In this document: positions 63,201 through 64,000 of the stretch, piece after piece
Position numbering within the stretch: position 1 is the stretch's first letter
Layout: every line of letters begins with the position of its first letter
Assembly: GCF_964019385.1 (NCBI RefSeq)
Contig: NC_088645.1
Span: 31,953,517-32,017,516 of the forward strand
DNA length: 64,000 nt
Reading direction: 5' to 3'
Source of the DNA: Sycon ciliatum
Taxonomy: Eukaryota > Porifera > Calcarea > Leucosolenida > Sycettidae
Program-made: the position numbers and the translations under genes
Notes under the pieces: model-generated
The model's input: only the letters and a program-made list of their open reading frames with translations
Database searches by the model: none
Told to the model about the DNA's origin: nothing

Positions 63201-63536
63201 ATACGGGATAAGGGATTCATTCATAAGCAGTTGAGAGACGAAAAAAACTAAGCGGAAAAGACTCCCGGAGATAATTCCCTCTGTCGCAATAATATTATAC
63301 GAGTAGACAAAGAGGGAGAGGAGATGCGTACCGTCACTACGCCAAACGCTTTGACTACAGCGGTCAGAGCAATGCTGATATGTAGGCAGACTCGACAGTG
63401 TGCTGACGGTACCGGTTACAAGTACATTTATCTTACCATAGACTTTGACCATAGTGATGACCTTTGAACATTAGTATTACTTCTTCAACACTACTACTAG
63501 TAGTACCAGTGCTTTAGCCGTGATGTCGCTAACGAG
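60206..63536. other. Unassigned DNA
   Basis: No convincing gene on either strand. Contains a short tandem array (agactagactaacag) at about 60333-60377, a G15-G16 run at 61826-61840, and several TACATGTA-type palindromes (60246, 60600, 61071, 63112). Confidence 0.35.
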
Positions 63537-63611
63537 ATGCCCGATGATCAAGGTCACATCGTCCAGCTTGGCTTCCGCTCGGCGCCTCGGAGACTTCCCG
63601 TGATCAGCGAG
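63537..63611 (+). CDS. Possible small first exon
   Basis: ATG 63537: MPDDQGHIVQLGFRSAPRR, then LPVISE, with a donor-like GAG|GTAACA at 63612. Unspliced, it runs to TGA in a hydrophobic tail (CIVLFVLSTIHVTL), giving 46 residues. No family recognised; weak evidence. Confidence 0.15.
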
Positions 63612-64000
63612 GTAACAAAAGCATTGTGCATCGTACTATTCGTATTGTCTACTATACACGTGACTTTGAAAGCATGATACAAGGAGCCAATGACTAAATC
63701 CGGGGAGCGTGTGACAAACGCACTTACTCTGCATTATTGGCCGTAGCGGGTGTCACACGATTTGAAGAAGTTGAGACATCATGAGAGCTGGCCAGCCCGG
63801 CCAAGCGTCACGCTGTCAAAAACTAGGAGAAGCACGGTACCAGGACAAAGTGCAGTCATGCTGCTCAATGAAATCCGACATTTCAGTCACGTTTGCACAC
63901 TGCAACAGTTTACGCTCCCAGCGTCCATAGGTCTAGGACGAAAGGCTTGGCATCCACCTGCTTGATCGGATTTCATCAAGCAGGACTGTGCTATGGCACT
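63612..64000. other. Unassigned DNA to window end
   Basis: Nothing recognised. Confidence 0.3.

Overview
The window reads as nuclear DNA of an animal (metazoan), probably a marine invertebrate and possibly an early-branching one such as a sponge; the species cannot be fixed from this sequence. Evidence: AATAAA poly(A) signals, consensus GTAAGT and GTATGT splice donors, APE-type non-LTR retrotransposons (LINEs), a chromodomain Ty3/gypsy element, pogo-like and TTAA-site DNA transposons, microsatellites and minisatellites. There are no operons, ribosome binding sites, CRISPR arrays or rRNA, and I saw no tRNA gene. Almost all recognisable coding sequence belongs to mobile elements.

Layout. 1-790: 3' end of a LINE. 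1.2-1.6 kb: palindromic MITE. 2.1-8.3 kb: LINE 3' ends; one is interrupted by a 51-bp minisatellite (about 63 units), and that array is split by a 2.6-kb long-inverted-repeat element flanked by TTAA on both sides. 8.3-9.9 kb: degenerate minus-strand LINE carrying a 129-bp TA-flanked MITE. 10.0-10.5 kb: relic of an RT-associated nuclease-like domain. 10.6-15.1 kb: plus-strand LINE with a frameshifted ORF1 and an ORF2 split by an inverted duplication. 16.1-24.8 kb: minus-strand LINE split by a complete Ty3/gypsy chromovirus (17231-22385, 181-bp LTRs, TSD GTGGA). That element has a textbook -1 frameshift signal between gag and pol, and one internal stop in pol. 25.6-26.3 kb: a dispersed repeat. 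26955-33916: a TTAA-flanked, Kolobok-like DNA transposon with terminal repeats of about 180 bp, holding a candidate first exon, a long purine-pyrimidine alternating tract and a full-length LINE with both ORFs open.

31.07-45.34 kb is repeated in tandem, nearly base for base, at 45.35-59.67 kb. The unit contains the 3' part of that LINE, the right terminal repeat of the TTAA element, a copy of the dispersed repeat filled by a 1-kb pogo/Tigger-type element, a MITE with 8-bp target duplications, a foldback repeat, a Helitron-like Arg-rich fragment, a possible minus-strand spliced gene, and two very short ORFs with signal-peptide-like N termini. These last few are the only candidates for host genes. 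59.7-64 kb is mostly unassigned DNA with small tandem and inverted repeats.

Taken together the window is a record of nested insertions that can be ordered in time: minisatellite before the TTAA foldback element before its inner MITE; minus-strand LINE before the gypsy element; TTAA transposon probably before the LINE; dispersed repeat before the pogo element; and all of the right half before the tandem duplication.
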